A DNA stretch of 64,000 nucleotides from Imperialibacter sp040222385 (GTDB taxonomy: Bacteria > Bacteroidota > Bacteroidia > Cytophagales > Cyclobacteriaceae). Shown piece by piece: positions 51,897-60,690 of this stretch (its first letter is position 1; the number at the start of each line of letters is the position of its first letter). The notes beneath the pieces are model-generated. The model had not been told where the DNA came from and did no database searches. It worked only from the letters and a program-made list of their open reading frames with translations. The translations under genes were made by a program, and so were the position numbers. Location: NCBI RefSeq assembly GCF_040222385.1, contig NZ_JAVKDF010000033.1, positions 1 through 64,000 on the forward strand, read 5' to 3'.

Positions 51897-53279
51897 ATGC
51901 TTGGAGTTTTTGTAGTGATATATCTGTTGTTGACTGTGGCTGTAGGTATAGCCGCTTCCAGGTATATCAAAACGTCCACAGACTTCATGCTTGCGGGCCG
52001 CAAGCTGCCCATGTTTCTCTCTGCTTCGGCTCTTTTTGCCCTATGGTTTGGCTCAGAGACAATTTTCGGGGCTTCGTCCGAGTTTGTGAAGCACGGCGTG
52101 CAGGGGGTGATAGAAGACCCGTTCGGAGGCGTGCTCTGTCTTGTTTTATTCGCTCTCATCTTCGTCAAACCGTTGTACAGGTTAAATCTGCTTACTCTTG
52201 GTGACCTATACCGCAATCATTACGGAAAAAGCGTGGAGCTGATTGCCAGCGCTTGCATGCTGCTTACCTTTTTTGGTTACATCGCTGCCCAACTGGTGGC
52301 GCTTGGCATAATCATCCAGATCATCTCCGGACTGCCCACCATTTACGGCATCCTAATCAGTGCAAGTGTGGTGACAATTTATACACTGATGGGAGGGATG
52401 TGGGCCATTACTATCACCGATTTTATGCAAAGTATCATCATTGTCGTGGGGTTGGTGATTGTGGCGGTTACTATTGTTAGCAAAGCAGGAGGAATGTCAC
52501 CGGTATTGGATGGTGCGCCGGAGGGCTTCTTTTCCTTTGTACCGACCGATGGAGACGCTATGACCTGGGTTCATTACATGGCGGCATGGCTCACACTGGG
52601 CCTCGGTTCGCTCGCTTCTCAGGATATTTTTCAACGGGCTAACTCGGCAGAAAGTGAGAAGACTGCAGTAAGATCTACCTTGCTCGGAGCTGGCATGTAT
52701 GGCCTGATTGCCATTTTACCCTTGTTCATTGGCCTGGCAGGGAAGGTGCTTTACCCGGAACTGATTGATGGAGATACACAACAGGTGCTGCCCACGATGG
52801 TGATGGCACATACTGACATGTGGGTACAGGTGATGTTTTTCGGGGCCCTGTTGTCGGCGATTTTCAGTACATGCAGTGGAGCGGTGCTGGCACCCGCCAG
52901 TATTTTATCGGAGAATATCATCCGGCCCTTGGTGGATCAAAACATGCCAGACAGGCGCTTCCTGATTATCCTGAGAGTATCGGTTGTGGCAATGGCCATC
53001 CTGGCCGCCTGGCTAGCCGCTTTCCGAACCAATATTTACGAGCTGGTATCAGAATCATCAATTTTGGGGCTGGTTACGCTGTTTGTGCCGATGGTAACAG
53101 CACTGTTTTGGAAGAAGTCGTCCCGGGGCGGGGCGGTATTGTCTATGATATTGGGTTTGGTAAGTTGGTTCCTAGCCGAACATGTGTTTCATTTCGAATT
53201 CCCCGCTATGTTCATTGGGTTTGGGGCCAGTGCTTTGGGGATGGTGGCGGGTACTTTTTTGTTTCCCAGGGATAGATGA
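51897..53279 (+). CDS. Sodium:solute symporter (SSS family)
   Basis: The 460-residue inner-membrane protein has about 13 helices with the SSS signatures STDFMLAGRKLPMFLSASALFALWFGSETIFGASSEF near 27-63 and the Na+-site region GLGSLASQDIFQRANSAES near 240-258. It imports an organic solute (sugar, amino acid or carboxylate) with sodium. The substrate cannot be told. The open frame reaches back to TTG at 51807, but the ATG at 51897 gives a normal N-terminus and clears the upstream terminator. A single gene with no partner subunit. Confidence 0.88.
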   Translation: MLGVFVVIYLLLTVAVGIAASRYIKTSTDFMLAGRKLPMFLSASALFALWFGSETIFGASSEFVKHGVQGVIEDPFGGVLCLVLFALIFVKPLYRLNLLTLGDLYRNHYGKSVELIASACMLLTFFGYIAAQLVALGIIIQIISGLPTIYGILISASVVTIYTLMGGMWAITITDFMQSIIIVVGLVIVAVTIVSKAGGMSPVLDGAPEGFFSFVPTDGDAMTWVHYMAAWLTLGLGSLASQDIFQRANSAESEKTAVRSTLLGAGMYGLIAILPLFIGLAGKVLYPELIDGDTQQVLPTMVMAHTDMWVQVMFFGALLSAIFSTCSGAVLAPASILSENIIRPLVDQNMPDRRFLIILRVSVVAMAILAAWLAAFRTNIYELVSESSILGLVTLFVPMVTALFWKKSSRGGAVLSMILGLVSWFLAEHVFHFEFPAMFIGFGASALGMVAGTFLFPRDR

Positions 53280-53327
53280 TTTCCAATTTTTGTGACAGAC
53301 TAAATGTGATAATCACTGGATTAGGCT

Positions 53328-54425
53328 CTAGTTAATCTCTGGCCTAAATTGGTTGAATGATCGCCAGTATTTGTCTTTGTAAATCACATAGTCAAAATTC
53401 AATCTGCCTCTAAAATCATATTGAAATCTATCCAGAACCGTCGAAGGCAGTCTAAAATCTTTGCAGGCCATATAAACTTCTCTTGCGCCATCTGCGGTTT
53501 GTCTACCAATATTCAAATACCCTGCTGAGTCTTTTAATTCAAGCATTAGCTGATCTTCAAACGTATTCATTAGATCGTAAATTTGTTTGTCAGGCATTCC
53601 GTTTTCATTGCCTTTATATATAATCTCTACCTTTACAACCCAAGGGTGAGATGCTTTGCTATCCCAGCTAAGTAAAGCAGAATTTATAATAGCTATTAGA
53701 GGTTTCCCGTTACTTAACGTTGCCTCAAGCGAGTTATAGCTATCACTAACAGTATCATATCTCGTTCCTTCATATTTTTCTACAAATTCTTTTTCTCTCC
53801 AAACAAGGTAATCTTTAAGTTTCTCTATAGGGATTAACTCCTTGTTAGCATTTTCTGTACCTACAATCTGCATATTATCGATAGCAGTCAACGAGTTGAG
53901 TTCACCTAAATAATTATCCATGAAGATGTACACCCCATTTGTAATTGGCTCCTTCAATGCTTCTTGGTAGTCCGAATGGACAACCGTAATGTCGACTTCA
54001 TCGGGATATTCAGAACGTTCATTCGAATAGAAGAATAAATTCTCCTTATTAAATTTCAGGTCACCCATGCTGATGTAAACGTCATTAATATTCAGTGCAG
54101 GTTTCAATGCAGTGAATTTCCAGTGATCAAGTACAGGGGCGCCGCTCACCAATTCTTCAACAAAGACGATGTTTTTACAAACCCCGTCAGCTGTTAGTAT
54201 CAATTCCGCAGTGTTATCATCACACATTCCAACCAGGAACCAGTATCCATCCCTTAGTTGATTGAGTTGTGTAGATAATTTATTAAACACATCTCGCTCA
54301 ATATTGCCCTGGCTCTTTATGACTTTGAAGAAATCTTTTTCATTATTCTGAAACCAACTCCAAAAATCCTTGTTCGACTTGATCGGTGTTTCCTTCGCTC
54401 TTAGTAAATTTCTAAATAATCCCAT
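53328..54425 (-). CDS. DUF695-like hypothetical protein
   Basis: The 365-residue protein starts MGLFRNLLRAKE. Its first half has SNKDFWSWFQNNEKDFFKVIKSQGNIERDVFNKLSTQLN and a WFLVGMCDDNTAELILTADG segment, a pattern I associate with uncharacterised DUF695-type proteins of Bacteroidota. No signal peptide, membrane helix or catalytic motif is visible. It is the last gene of a leftward set, 130 bases after the coiled-coil paralogues. The ATG at 54425 is preferred; the open frame runs 22 codons further back with a dissimilar sequence. Convergent with the symporter gene. Confidence 0.6.
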   Translation of the reverse strand: MGLFRNLLRAKETPIKSNKDFWSWFQNNEKDFFKVIKSQGNIERDVFNKLSTQLNQLRDGYWFLVGMCDDNTAELILTADGVCKNIVFVEELVSGAPVLDHWKFTALKPALNINDVYISMGDLKFNKENLFFYSNERSEYPDEVDITVVHSDYQEALKEPITNGVYIFMDNYLGELNSLTAIDNMQIVGTENANKELIPIEKLKDYLVWREKEFVEKYEGTRYDTVSDSYNSLEATLSNGKPLIAIINSALLSWDSKASHPWVVKVEIIYKGNENGMPDKQIYDLMNTFEDQLMLELKDSAGYLNIGRQTADGAREVYMACKDFRLPSTVLDRFQYDFRGRLNFDYVIYKDKYWRSFNQFRPEIN

Positions 54426-54555
54426 TTTTTCTCTTTGACATGGCAAATAACTCCAATAATATCCTGACGTTTCTGCTGCTTCAGGTCGCAAAAGCCTTGC
54501 TATTCTTCATAATCCCTATCATGAAGATCAGCCGCCTGACCAACTGATTCACTGC

Positions 54556-54780
54556 CTACTCCTTACTACTTACATTCTCCTCATTATTCCCCTCCCTACA
54601 CTCCAACAACTCCACCATCAACTGTTCACTCACCTCTTTCTCTTGCAACATCATTTCCTGGTATTTGTTGGCCATTAGCGAGTTAAGCTCAGCTTTGGAA
54701 GCCTGCATTTTGGCATAGATGATTAAAAGAATCAGGGCGGCGGATAAGATGACAATAATGATCAGCGGGAAGTTTTTCAT
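54556..54780 (-). CDS. Small membrane-anchored coiled-coil protein (array member 4)
   Basis: The 74-residue protein has one N-terminal helix (LIIIVILSAALILLIIYA, about 5-22). A helical stretch (KAELNSLMANKYQEMMLQEKEVSEQLMVELLECREG) contains a Cys in the ECREG position where the two upstream relatives have EACExKK. It is the most divergent of the four. I use ATG 54780 (MKNFPLIIIV), which matches the short N-termini of the others. It begins 22 bases after the stop of the preceding member on the same strand. Confidence 0.6.
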   Translation of the reverse strand: MKNFPLIIIVILSAALILLIIYAKMQASKAELNSLMANKYQEMMLQEKEVSEQLMVELLECREGNNEENVSSKE

Positions 54781-54802
54781 GAGAAAGTCCTTTGACGGCA
54801 AG

Positions 54803-55078
54803 TTACTTCTTTTTGCTTTCGCATGCCTCAAGCGTCTGCATTGCGATTGCAGCTTGTTGTTCGGCCATCATTCGTTGTTGTTCGGCCTCGGCTTGAGCAC
54901 TTACTGCTATTTCAGTTTGCCTCTCGGCTTCCAGCTCAGCCCGAACGAGCAGGGCCTCTTGCTCCCTCAATAGGTTCAGGAACGTGGATGCTTCATTCGC
55001 TTTAAGAGAAGAGTAAATAGCAAAAAAGATAATAATGAGCACTTGGATGCCGATGGTGATTTTTGCCCAAAGTTTCAT
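54803..55078 (-). CDS. Small membrane-anchored coiled-coil protein (array member 3)
   Basis: The 91-residue protein starts MKLWAKITIGIQVLIIIFFAIYSS, giving one membrane helix. An Ala/Glu/Gln-rich coiled coil follows (EQEALLVRAELEAERQTEIA, QAEAEQQRMMAEQQAAIAMQ), and the end is LEACESKKK. It is a clear paralogue of member 2 (MKLWAKI, SSxKANEA, EQEAL, ACExxK shared). Neither has a known domain. The spacing of 27 bases to member 2 fits one transcript. Confidence 0.75.
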   Translation of the reverse strand: MKLWAKITIGIQVLIIIFFAIYSSLKANEASTFLNLLREQEALLVRAELEAERQTEIAVSAQAEAEQQRMMAEQQAAIAMQTLEACESKKK

Positions 55079-55105
55079 TGTGTTAATGGTTTAGTGGTGA
55101 TGTTT

Positions 55106-55357
55106 CTACTTGCTTTTCTCGCAAGCTTCAATTGCTTGCCTGGCAAGTTCAGCTTGTCTTTGAGCTACAGCAGCATTCTTCAGGGCCAATTCTGCTTGTA
55201 TCTCAGCCTCCTGCTGTGCCTGGATAACCAGAGCCTCCTGTTCTATCAGAAGGACTGAAGAGCGTTCGGCTTCATTTGCTTTAATACTAGAAAAGACATA
55301 GAAAAATACGATAATGAGGGTTTGTACACCTATGACAATTTTAGCCCAGAGTTTCAT
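55106..55357 (-). CDS. Small membrane-anchored coiled-coil protein (array member 2)
   Basis: The 83-residue protein starts MKLWAKIVIGVQTLIIVFFYVFSS (one helix). It continues with a heptad/undecad-like coiled coil rich in Ala, Glu and Gln (IEQEALVIQAQQEAEIQAEL, AVAQRQAELARQAIEACEKSK). It shares the MKLWAKI start, the SSIKANEA hinge and the C-terminal EACE with member 3, so these two arose by tandem duplication. It follows member 1 by 12 bases. Function unknown. Confidence 0.75.
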   Translation of the reverse strand: MKLWAKIVIGVQTLIIVFFYVFSSIKANEAERSSVLLIEQEALVIQAQQEAEIQAELALKNAAVAQRQAELARQAIEACEKSK

Positions 55358-55369
55358 AATGGTTTGATT

Positions 55370-55717
55370 TTAGTTTTTCTTCTGACAAGCTTCAAGTTGT
55401 TTTTTATAGTCATTGGCTAAGGCTTTTTGCCGGGTGGCTTCAGTGGCCGCCTCTACTGCTCTTTCTGCCTGAATGATTGCTTCTTCCTGAGACCGGTCTG
55501 CAATCGTTCTTTGCGTTTCGGCTATTAGAGTTTGTTGCTTCGCTTCATGTCTCCTGGCCTCGGCAATAGCCTGGGCCTTTTGAACTTCTGCCCTCAATGA
55601 GTCATTTGCCACCATGAGCTTCTTTACTTCATCCTTACAGGAATATACTTCTGGTGTAGAATTAGAGGTAAGCATCATGTACAAGGCACCTGCAATAAAA
55701 AACAGCAAACTTTTCAT
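55370..55717 (-). CDS. Small membrane-anchored coiled-coil protein (array member 1)
   Basis: The 115-residue protein has an N-terminal hydrophobic helix (KSLLFFIAGALYMMLTSN), a short region with Cys27 and then a long coiled coil with repeating A-rich heptads (QKAQAIAEARRHEAKQQTLI, AETQRTIADRSQEEAIIQAE, RAVEAATEATRQKALANDYK). The end is LEACQKKN, matching the C-terminal motif of members 2 and 3. I use ATG 55717 (MKSLLFFIAG) because codons further upstream do not resemble the family. It is the first gene of the leftward array, divergent from guaA. Confidence 0.7.
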   Translation of the reverse strand: MKSLLFFIAGALYMMLTSNSTPEVYSCKDEVKKLMVANDSLRAEVQKAQAIAEARRHEAKQQTLIAETQRTIADRSQEEAIIQAERAVEAATEATRQKALANDYKKQLEACQKKN

Positions 55718-55966
55718 GCTTAAATATAGAATTTTATAATAAAAGGGAGATTTTTGTTTGCCTTGTGCAGGTAGCACTATGACCGATGGCTCCTCAGTAA
55801 GAACCTTCAGCCACCGGTTCAGTCTCTAAAACGGGGGCTGACCGCCCCAGCGCCGATCCCACTAGCGGTACCGACGCCGTCTCCCGTCTCCAGACTTCCC
55901 ACTTCCCACTTCCATTTTCCTCCCGACTTTCCCACTCAAAAACTAGTTTAAACTAACCCCCCGTAT

Positions 55967-55974
55967 TATTTTTG
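55967..55974 (+). promoter_or_regulatory. Candidate -7 element upstream of guaA
   Basis: TATTTTTG at 55967-55974 matches TAnnTTTG exactly and ends 3 bases before the chosen guaA ATG. TTTA at 55947-55950 is a weak -33 match with a 16-base spacer. If used, the mRNA would be almost leaderless. Confidence 0.35.
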
Positions 55975-55977
55975 CGG

Positions 55978-57507
55978 ATGGCTGAAATGATTCTGATCCT
56001 CGACTTCGGATCTCAATACACACAACTCATCGCTCGCCGGGTTCGGGAGCTCAATGTTTACTGCGAAATACACCCTTACAACCACCTTCCCGAGTGGAGC
56101 GACGACATCAAAGGTGTCATTCTTTCCGGTAGTCCGTGCTCTGTAAGAGACGAAGGCTCGCCCGACATAGATATTGATTTTTATTCTTCAAAAGTGCCAT
56201 TGTTAGGCGTTTGCTATGGTGCACAGCTCATGGCAAAAAAGAGTGGAGGCAATGTTCTTCCCTCAGAAATCAGAGAATATGGCAGGGCCAAGCTTAGTAA
56301 GGTGGATTCGCACCACGACCTGCTGAAAGAAATTACGCTTAACTCGCAAGTGTGGATGTCGCATGCCGATACGATAGCAAGCATACCTGAGAAGTATGAG
56401 GTGATTGCCAGTACCCCGTCGGTGAATGTGGCGGCTTTCAAGTTGAGGAATGAGCCAGTTTACGGTATTCAGTTCCACCCGGAAGTGACGCATACAACCG
56501 AGGGAAAGACGCTGCTGCGCAATTTTGTGGTGCACATCTGCGGCTGTAGCCAGGACTGGACACCAGACATCTTCGTCGAAACCACAGTGGCTGAATTGAA
56601 AGCCAAACTGGGCAACGATAAGGTGGTCATGGGGCTTTCCGGCGGAGTGGACTCCTCAGTGGCTGCCATGCTTATTCACAAGGCCATCGGCAAAAACCTG
56701 CATTGTATCTTCGTTGATAACGGCCTGCTTCGCAAAAATGAATTTATTAGTGTGCTTGAGTCTTACAAGCACATGGGCTTGAATGTGAAGGGTGTGGACG
56801 CTTCACAGCGTTTTTATGCAGCGCTTAAAGGACTGACGGAGCCCGAGCAAAAGCGAAAAGCGATTGGCCGGGCGTTTATTGAGGTATTTGATGAAGAGGC
56901 GCACAAAATTCAGGATGTGAAATGGCTTGGCCAGGGCACGATATACCCCGATGTGATCGAGTCCGTTTCGGTAAAAGGGCCATCTGCCACCATCAAGTCG
57001 CACCACAATGTGGGCGGACTGCCTGACAAAATGAAAATGAAGGTCGTGGAGCCACTTAACACGCTTTTCAAAGATGAGGTGAGAAATGTTGGCCGCACGC
57101 TGGAGATTGATCCTAATATTTTAGGCCGTCACCCGTTTCCTGGCCCTGGTTTGGGAATCAGGATTTTGAGTGAGATCACCGCCGAAAAAGTCAGGGTGCT
57201 GCAGGAAGTGGATCATATCTTTGTACAGGGCCTGAAAGACCATGGTTTGTACGACCAGGTGTGGCAGGCAGGCGCTATGCTTACGCCGATTCAGGCAGTG
57301 GGTGTGATGGGCGACGAAAGAACTTATGAAAATGTAGTAGCTTTAAGAGCAGTAACTAGTGTCGACGGCATGACTGCCGATTTTTGTCACCTGCCTTATG
57401 AATTCCTGGGAGAAATATCGAGTGAAATTATCAATAAAGTAAAGGGGGTCAACAGAGTGGTGTATGACATCAGCTCTAAGCCACCTGCAACCATTGAATG
57501 GGAATAA
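55978..57507 (+). CDS. guaA: GMP synthase (glutamine-hydrolysing)
   Basis: The 509-residue enzyme converts XMP, glutamine and ATP to GMP. It has the class I amidotransferase triad (C79 in GVCYGAQ, H167 and E169 in QFHPEV), the PP-loop SGGVDSS (221-227) and the C-terminal GMP synthase domain with IKSHHNVGGLPDKM, ending in KPPATIEWE. It is full length. ATG 55978 is used instead of a TTG two codons earlier. It is followed on the same strand by the TPR/periplasmic-binding gene and hemL. Confidence 0.97.
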   Translation: MAEMILILDFGSQYTQLIARRVRELNVYCEIHPYNHLPEWSDDIKGVILSGSPCSVRDEGSPDIDIDFYSSKVPLLGVCYGAQLMAKKSGGNVLPSEIREYGRAKLSKVDSHHDLLKEITLNSQVWMSHADTIASIPEKYEVIASTPSVNVAAFKLRNEPVYGIQFHPEVTHTTEGKTLLRNFVVHICGCSQDWTPDIFVETTVAELKAKLGNDKVVMGLSGGVDSSVAAMLIHKAIGKNLHCIFVDNGLLRKNEFISVLESYKHMGLNVKGVDASQRFYAALKGLTEPEQKRKAIGRAFIEVFDEEAHKIQDVKWLGQGTIYPDVIESVSVKGPSATIKSHHNVGGLPDKMKMKVVEPLNTLFKDEVRNVGRTLEIDPNILGRHPFPGPGLGIRILSEITAEKVRVLQEVDHIFVQGLKDHGLYDQVWQAGAMLTPIQAVGVMGDERTYENVVALRAVTSVDGMTADFCHLPYEFLGEISSEIINKVKGVNRVVYDISSKPPATIEWE

Positions 57508-57512
57508 TCAAC

Positions 57513-59342
57513 ATGCGATATCCAGCTATTCTTAGAAGCCTGAGCGTTATTTGTTTGCTTTTCTGGGCAGCTTCTACGCAAGCACAGGACCACCAAACTA
57601 ATTTTACCTTCGGCAAAGAGCTCTTCCGGGAGGGGCGCTACGAGTTGGCCATGCAGTCCTTTAAGAAGGTGATGATGCCTGCTCCAGATAACCCGTACGC
57701 TCCCTATGCTTCATTTTACAACGCACTGTCGGCGTACAAGCTAGGTCAGTCGGAGAACAGCCGCAGCCTGTTTCTTGAGCTGACACAACGATTCCCGGAC
57801 TGGGGAAAGCTGGACGAAGCCTACTACTGGGTGGCCACTGGCTATTTTGAGCAAAATCAGCCTGCGGCTGCACTTGATTATCTGAAGAGGGTGAAAAGCC
57901 CTTCTATGTCCAGCGAAATCAATCTACTGAAGACAAAATACATTTCTAAAATCGATAGTCTGAACCAGCTAAAGGCATTGTATAACATCTACGACCGGGA
58001 TACCGTAGTAGCTTCCAGGTTGGCAAGGAAAATCGTGAGTGATCCGGGCAATACGCTTGACCAGGCCATGGTGAGGGAAATAGTAGAGAAGTTTGATCTG
58101 CCCGTGGAATCATTCGGGCTGGTTGATCTTAGCAGGTCTGTTAAAAAGAGCGAGTACCACGTGGCAGTAATGCTGCCTTTTATGTTCTCCTCACTGGATG
58201 AAAGCAAAGCTAATCCACGGGCTGATTTTGTCACCGAACTCTATACAGGTATTCTTCTGGCTGCCGAAAAGTTTAATGCTGAGAACAAGAAGGTGATTAT
58301 CCATGCCTATGATACCAGGAGGAGCGGAGCTGTCACAACCAAACTTCTGCAAAAAGCGGAGCTGAAGCGGATGGATTTGATTATTGGGCCGCTTTACCCT
58401 GAGCCAAGTAAGCTGGTGTCGGACTTTTCCTTTGCCAATAAGATCAATATGATCAATCCGGTGTCGGCCAATCCCGACGTCATGGCAGGTAATCCGTTTT
58501 CGTTCCTTCTCCGACCCACCTACCTGACCCAGTCTTTAAAGGCTGCGGAATACGCCAAGGAGAAGTTTCAGGAGAATAAGAATGCATTGGTGTTTTATGA
58601 GTATAAACCCAACGATAACAGAGACTCACTTGCAGCAGTGCTTTATGCGCAGCAGTTGCGAGATAATGAGTTCAATGTGTTGAAAGTGAAGCCTTTGAGG
58701 TCGAATGAAGCACACTACCTTATCGATACCCTGAGCTTCAAAAAGGAAGTTGAGATAAAGACGCAGGAGAGACTGGATACGATGCTGCTTCATCCTGAAA
58801 AATACATTGTAAAGTCCAAGCAGAAAACATATGGGAAGGACTCATTGGTTTATCACCACGAGGTATGGGGCATCAAAAGAGACAGTATAGGTCATATTAT
58901 GATTGCGTCGTCTAATCCGCTTTTTGCCACTAATACAATAAGTGCCGTAGAAATTCGCCCTGATAAAATCCCCGTGATTGGCAGGGAAGACTGGCTGGAT
59001 ATTCCTCAGGTAAATTATGATCAGGTGGAAAGGATCAATGCGGTATTCATATCACCTGTTTTCATAGACAAGAGCCGGACGACCTACCAGTCGTTTAGCG
59101 GAAACTATATGAGAAAATACAAAGCACCACCATCGGTATATGCTTCCTTAGGTTATGAAATGACGATTGTTTTTGGAGGCTTGATGCATGCCAATGGCAA
59201 TTACTTTCAGGCGGGCTTGCCGGAAGGAGAGATAGTGGAAGGGGTATTTACTTCTGGTTTTGAATATGGATTCCACAACGATAATCAAGTGGTGACTTTT
59301 CTAAAGTTAGAGAATAACCAATTAGTGAAGGAAGTTAAGTAG
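57513..59342 (+). CDS. TPR plus type-1 periplasmic-binding-like protein (LpoA-like layout)
   Basis: The 609-residue exported protein has a signal peptide (1-25). It has two or three TPR-like repeats (about 30-150, with FTFGKELFREGRYELAMQSFKKVM and YYWVATGYFEQNQPAAALDYLKRV) and a type-1 periplasmic-binding fold (about 215-590, beginning YHVAVMLPF and including IIGPLYPEPS). The order TPR then Peripla_BP resembles LpoA, the outer-membrane activator of penicillin-binding protein 1a, but the N-terminus has no lipobox. Its role is inferred. It starts 5 bases after the guaA stop and precedes hemL. Confidence 0.75.
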   Translation: MRYPAILRSLSVICLLFWAASTQAQDHQTNFTFGKELFREGRYELAMQSFKKVMMPAPDNPYAPYASFYNALSAYKLGQSENSRSLFLELTQRFPDWGKLDEAYYWVATGYFEQNQPAAALDYLKRVKSPSMSSEINLLKTKYISKIDSLNQLKALYNIYDRDTVVASRLARKIVSDPGNTLDQAMVREIVEKFDLPVESFGLVDLSRSVKKSEYHVAVMLPFMFSSLDESKANPRADFVTELYTGILLAAEKFNAENKKVIIHAYDTRRSGAVTTKLLQKAELKRMDLIIGPLYPEPSKLVSDFSFANKINMINPVSANPDVMAGNPFSFLLRPTYLTQSLKAAEYAKEKFQENKNALVFYEYKPNDNRDSLAAVLYAQQLRDNEFNVLKVKPLRSNEAHYLIDTLSFKKEVEIKTQERLDTMLLHPEKYIVKSKQKTYGKDSLVYHHEVWGIKRDSIGHIMIASSNPLFATNTISAVEIRPDKIPVIGREDWLDIPQVNYDQVERINAVFISPVFIDKSRTTYQSFSGNYMRKYKAPPSVYASLGYEMTIVFGGLMHANGNYFQAGLPEGEIVEGVFTSGFEYGFHNDNQVVTFLKLENNQLVKEVK

Positions 59343-59346
59343 CAGT

Positions 59347-60645
59347 ATGACGTTGAACAGATCTAGCAGTGCAGCGCTCTTTGACAGGGCACAAAAAGTA
59401 ATTCCAGGTGGCGTAAATTCTCCGGTGAGGGCTTTTAAAGCAGTAGGGGGCAACCCGTTGTTTATCAAGTCAGCTAAGGGGGCCTACCTTTTTGATGAAG
59501 ATGGCAATAAGTACATTGAAATGATCAACTCATGGGGGCCAATGATTTTGGGCCATGCCAATGAGATGATTGAAGAAGCTGTAAGAAATGCCATAGGCAA
59601 ATCATTTTCATTTGGAGCCCCTACAAGGGCTGAGGTGGAAATTGCGGAGCTGATTTCACATATGGTGCCTTCTATTGAGAAGGTGCGCATGGTCAACTCC
59701 GGTACCGAGGCCACCATGTCGGCTGTGAGGGTCGCTCGTGGATTCACAGGGAGAGACAAAATCGTCAAGTTTGAAGGCTGCTACCATGGTCATGGCGATT
59801 CGTTTTTGATTGCGGCGGGAAGTGGTGCGGTAACCATGGGAACGCCCGATAGTCCTGGCGTAACTGAAGGGACTGCCAAAGATACGTTAACCGCACCGTT
59901 CAATGATTTGGCGGCTGTGGAAATGCTTGCTGCTAAGAATAAGGGAACAATTGCGGCCATTATTTTAGAGCCCGTAGTTGGTAACATGGGCTGTGTACTG
60001 CCCGCACAGGGGTTTCTTGAAGGTCTGCGTAAGCTTTGCGATCAGGAAGGCATTCTATTGATATTTGATGAAGTAATGACCGGCTTCCGCCTGGCAAAGG
60101 GCGGTGCGCAAGAGATATTCGGCATCACGCCCGACCTCACCACCCTGGGTAAAATTATCGGCGGCGGTATGCCTGTTGGTGCCTATGGCGGTCGTGCTGA
60201 AATCATGAACTATGTGAGTCCGGCCGGACCAGTATATCAGGCAGGCACCTTATCGGGCAACCCAATAGCCATGGCAGCCGGCAAGGCAATGCTTACCTAC
60301 CTGAACGAGCACCCAGAGACATACACCTACCTGAACAAGATTACGCAACGAATTGTGGACGGATTCAGGCACAATCTGGAGTCACTTGGCTTGCTGCATA
60401 CCATCAACCATGTTGGCAGCATGTTCAGCCTGTTTTTTACCAACTCTGACGTGGTAAACTTCGACTCAGCCAAGACCAGCGATACGGTTATGTTTGGCAA
60501 GTACTTTCAGAAGATGCTTGAGAAAGGAATCTATCTGGCACCCTCGCAGTATGAAACGCTGTTTATCTCTACTGCCATTACTGAAGAACTGGCAGACAAG
60601 ATTATTGCCGCCAACAAAGAGTCCTTGAAAGAAATCCATTCCTGA
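59347..60645 (+). CDS. hemL: Glutamate-1-semialdehyde 2,1-aminomutase
   Basis: The 432-residue class III PLP enzyme moves the amino group of glutamate-1-semialdehyde to give 5-aminolevulinate, the C5-route entry to haem and other tetrapyrroles. It has the family start PGGVNSPVRAF (20-30), MVNSGTEAT (115-123), FDEVMTGFR (240-248) and the PLP lysine K269 in LGKIIGGGMPVGAYGG. It is full length. The gene starts 4 bases after the LpoA-like gene. The partners hemA and hemB are not in this window. Confidence 0.96.
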   Translation: MTLNRSSSAALFDRAQKVIPGGVNSPVRAFKAVGGNPLFIKSAKGAYLFDEDGNKYIEMINSWGPMILGHANEMIEEAVRNAIGKSFSFGAPTRAEVEIAELISHMVPSIEKVRMVNSGTEATMSAVRVARGFTGRDKIVKFEGCYHGHGDSFLIAAGSGAVTMGTPDSPGVTEGTAKDTLTAPFNDLAAVEMLAAKNKGTIAAIILEPVVGNMGCVLPAQGFLEGLRKLCDQEGILLIFDEVMTGFRLAKGGAQEIFGITPDLTTLGKIIGGGMPVGAYGGRAEIMNYVSPAGPVYQAGTLSGNPIAMAAGKAMLTYLNEHPETYTYLNKITQRIVDGFRHNLESLGLLHTINHVGSMFSLFFTNSDVVNFDSAKTSDTVMFGKYFQKMLEKGIYLAPSQYETLFISTAITEELADKIIAANKESLKEIHS

Positions 60646-60649
60646 AAAA

Positions 60650-60682
60650 TTTGGTGCCCACAGCGTAACTGGTGGCATCAAA
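60650..60682. terminator. Possible weak bidirectional terminator
   Basis: The arms tttggtgcc and ggcatcaaa pair with one mismatch around a 15-base loop between the convergent hemL and serine hydrolase genes. The A- and T-rich flanks are modest. Confidence 0.4.
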
Positions 60683-60690
60683 TCCCTATT

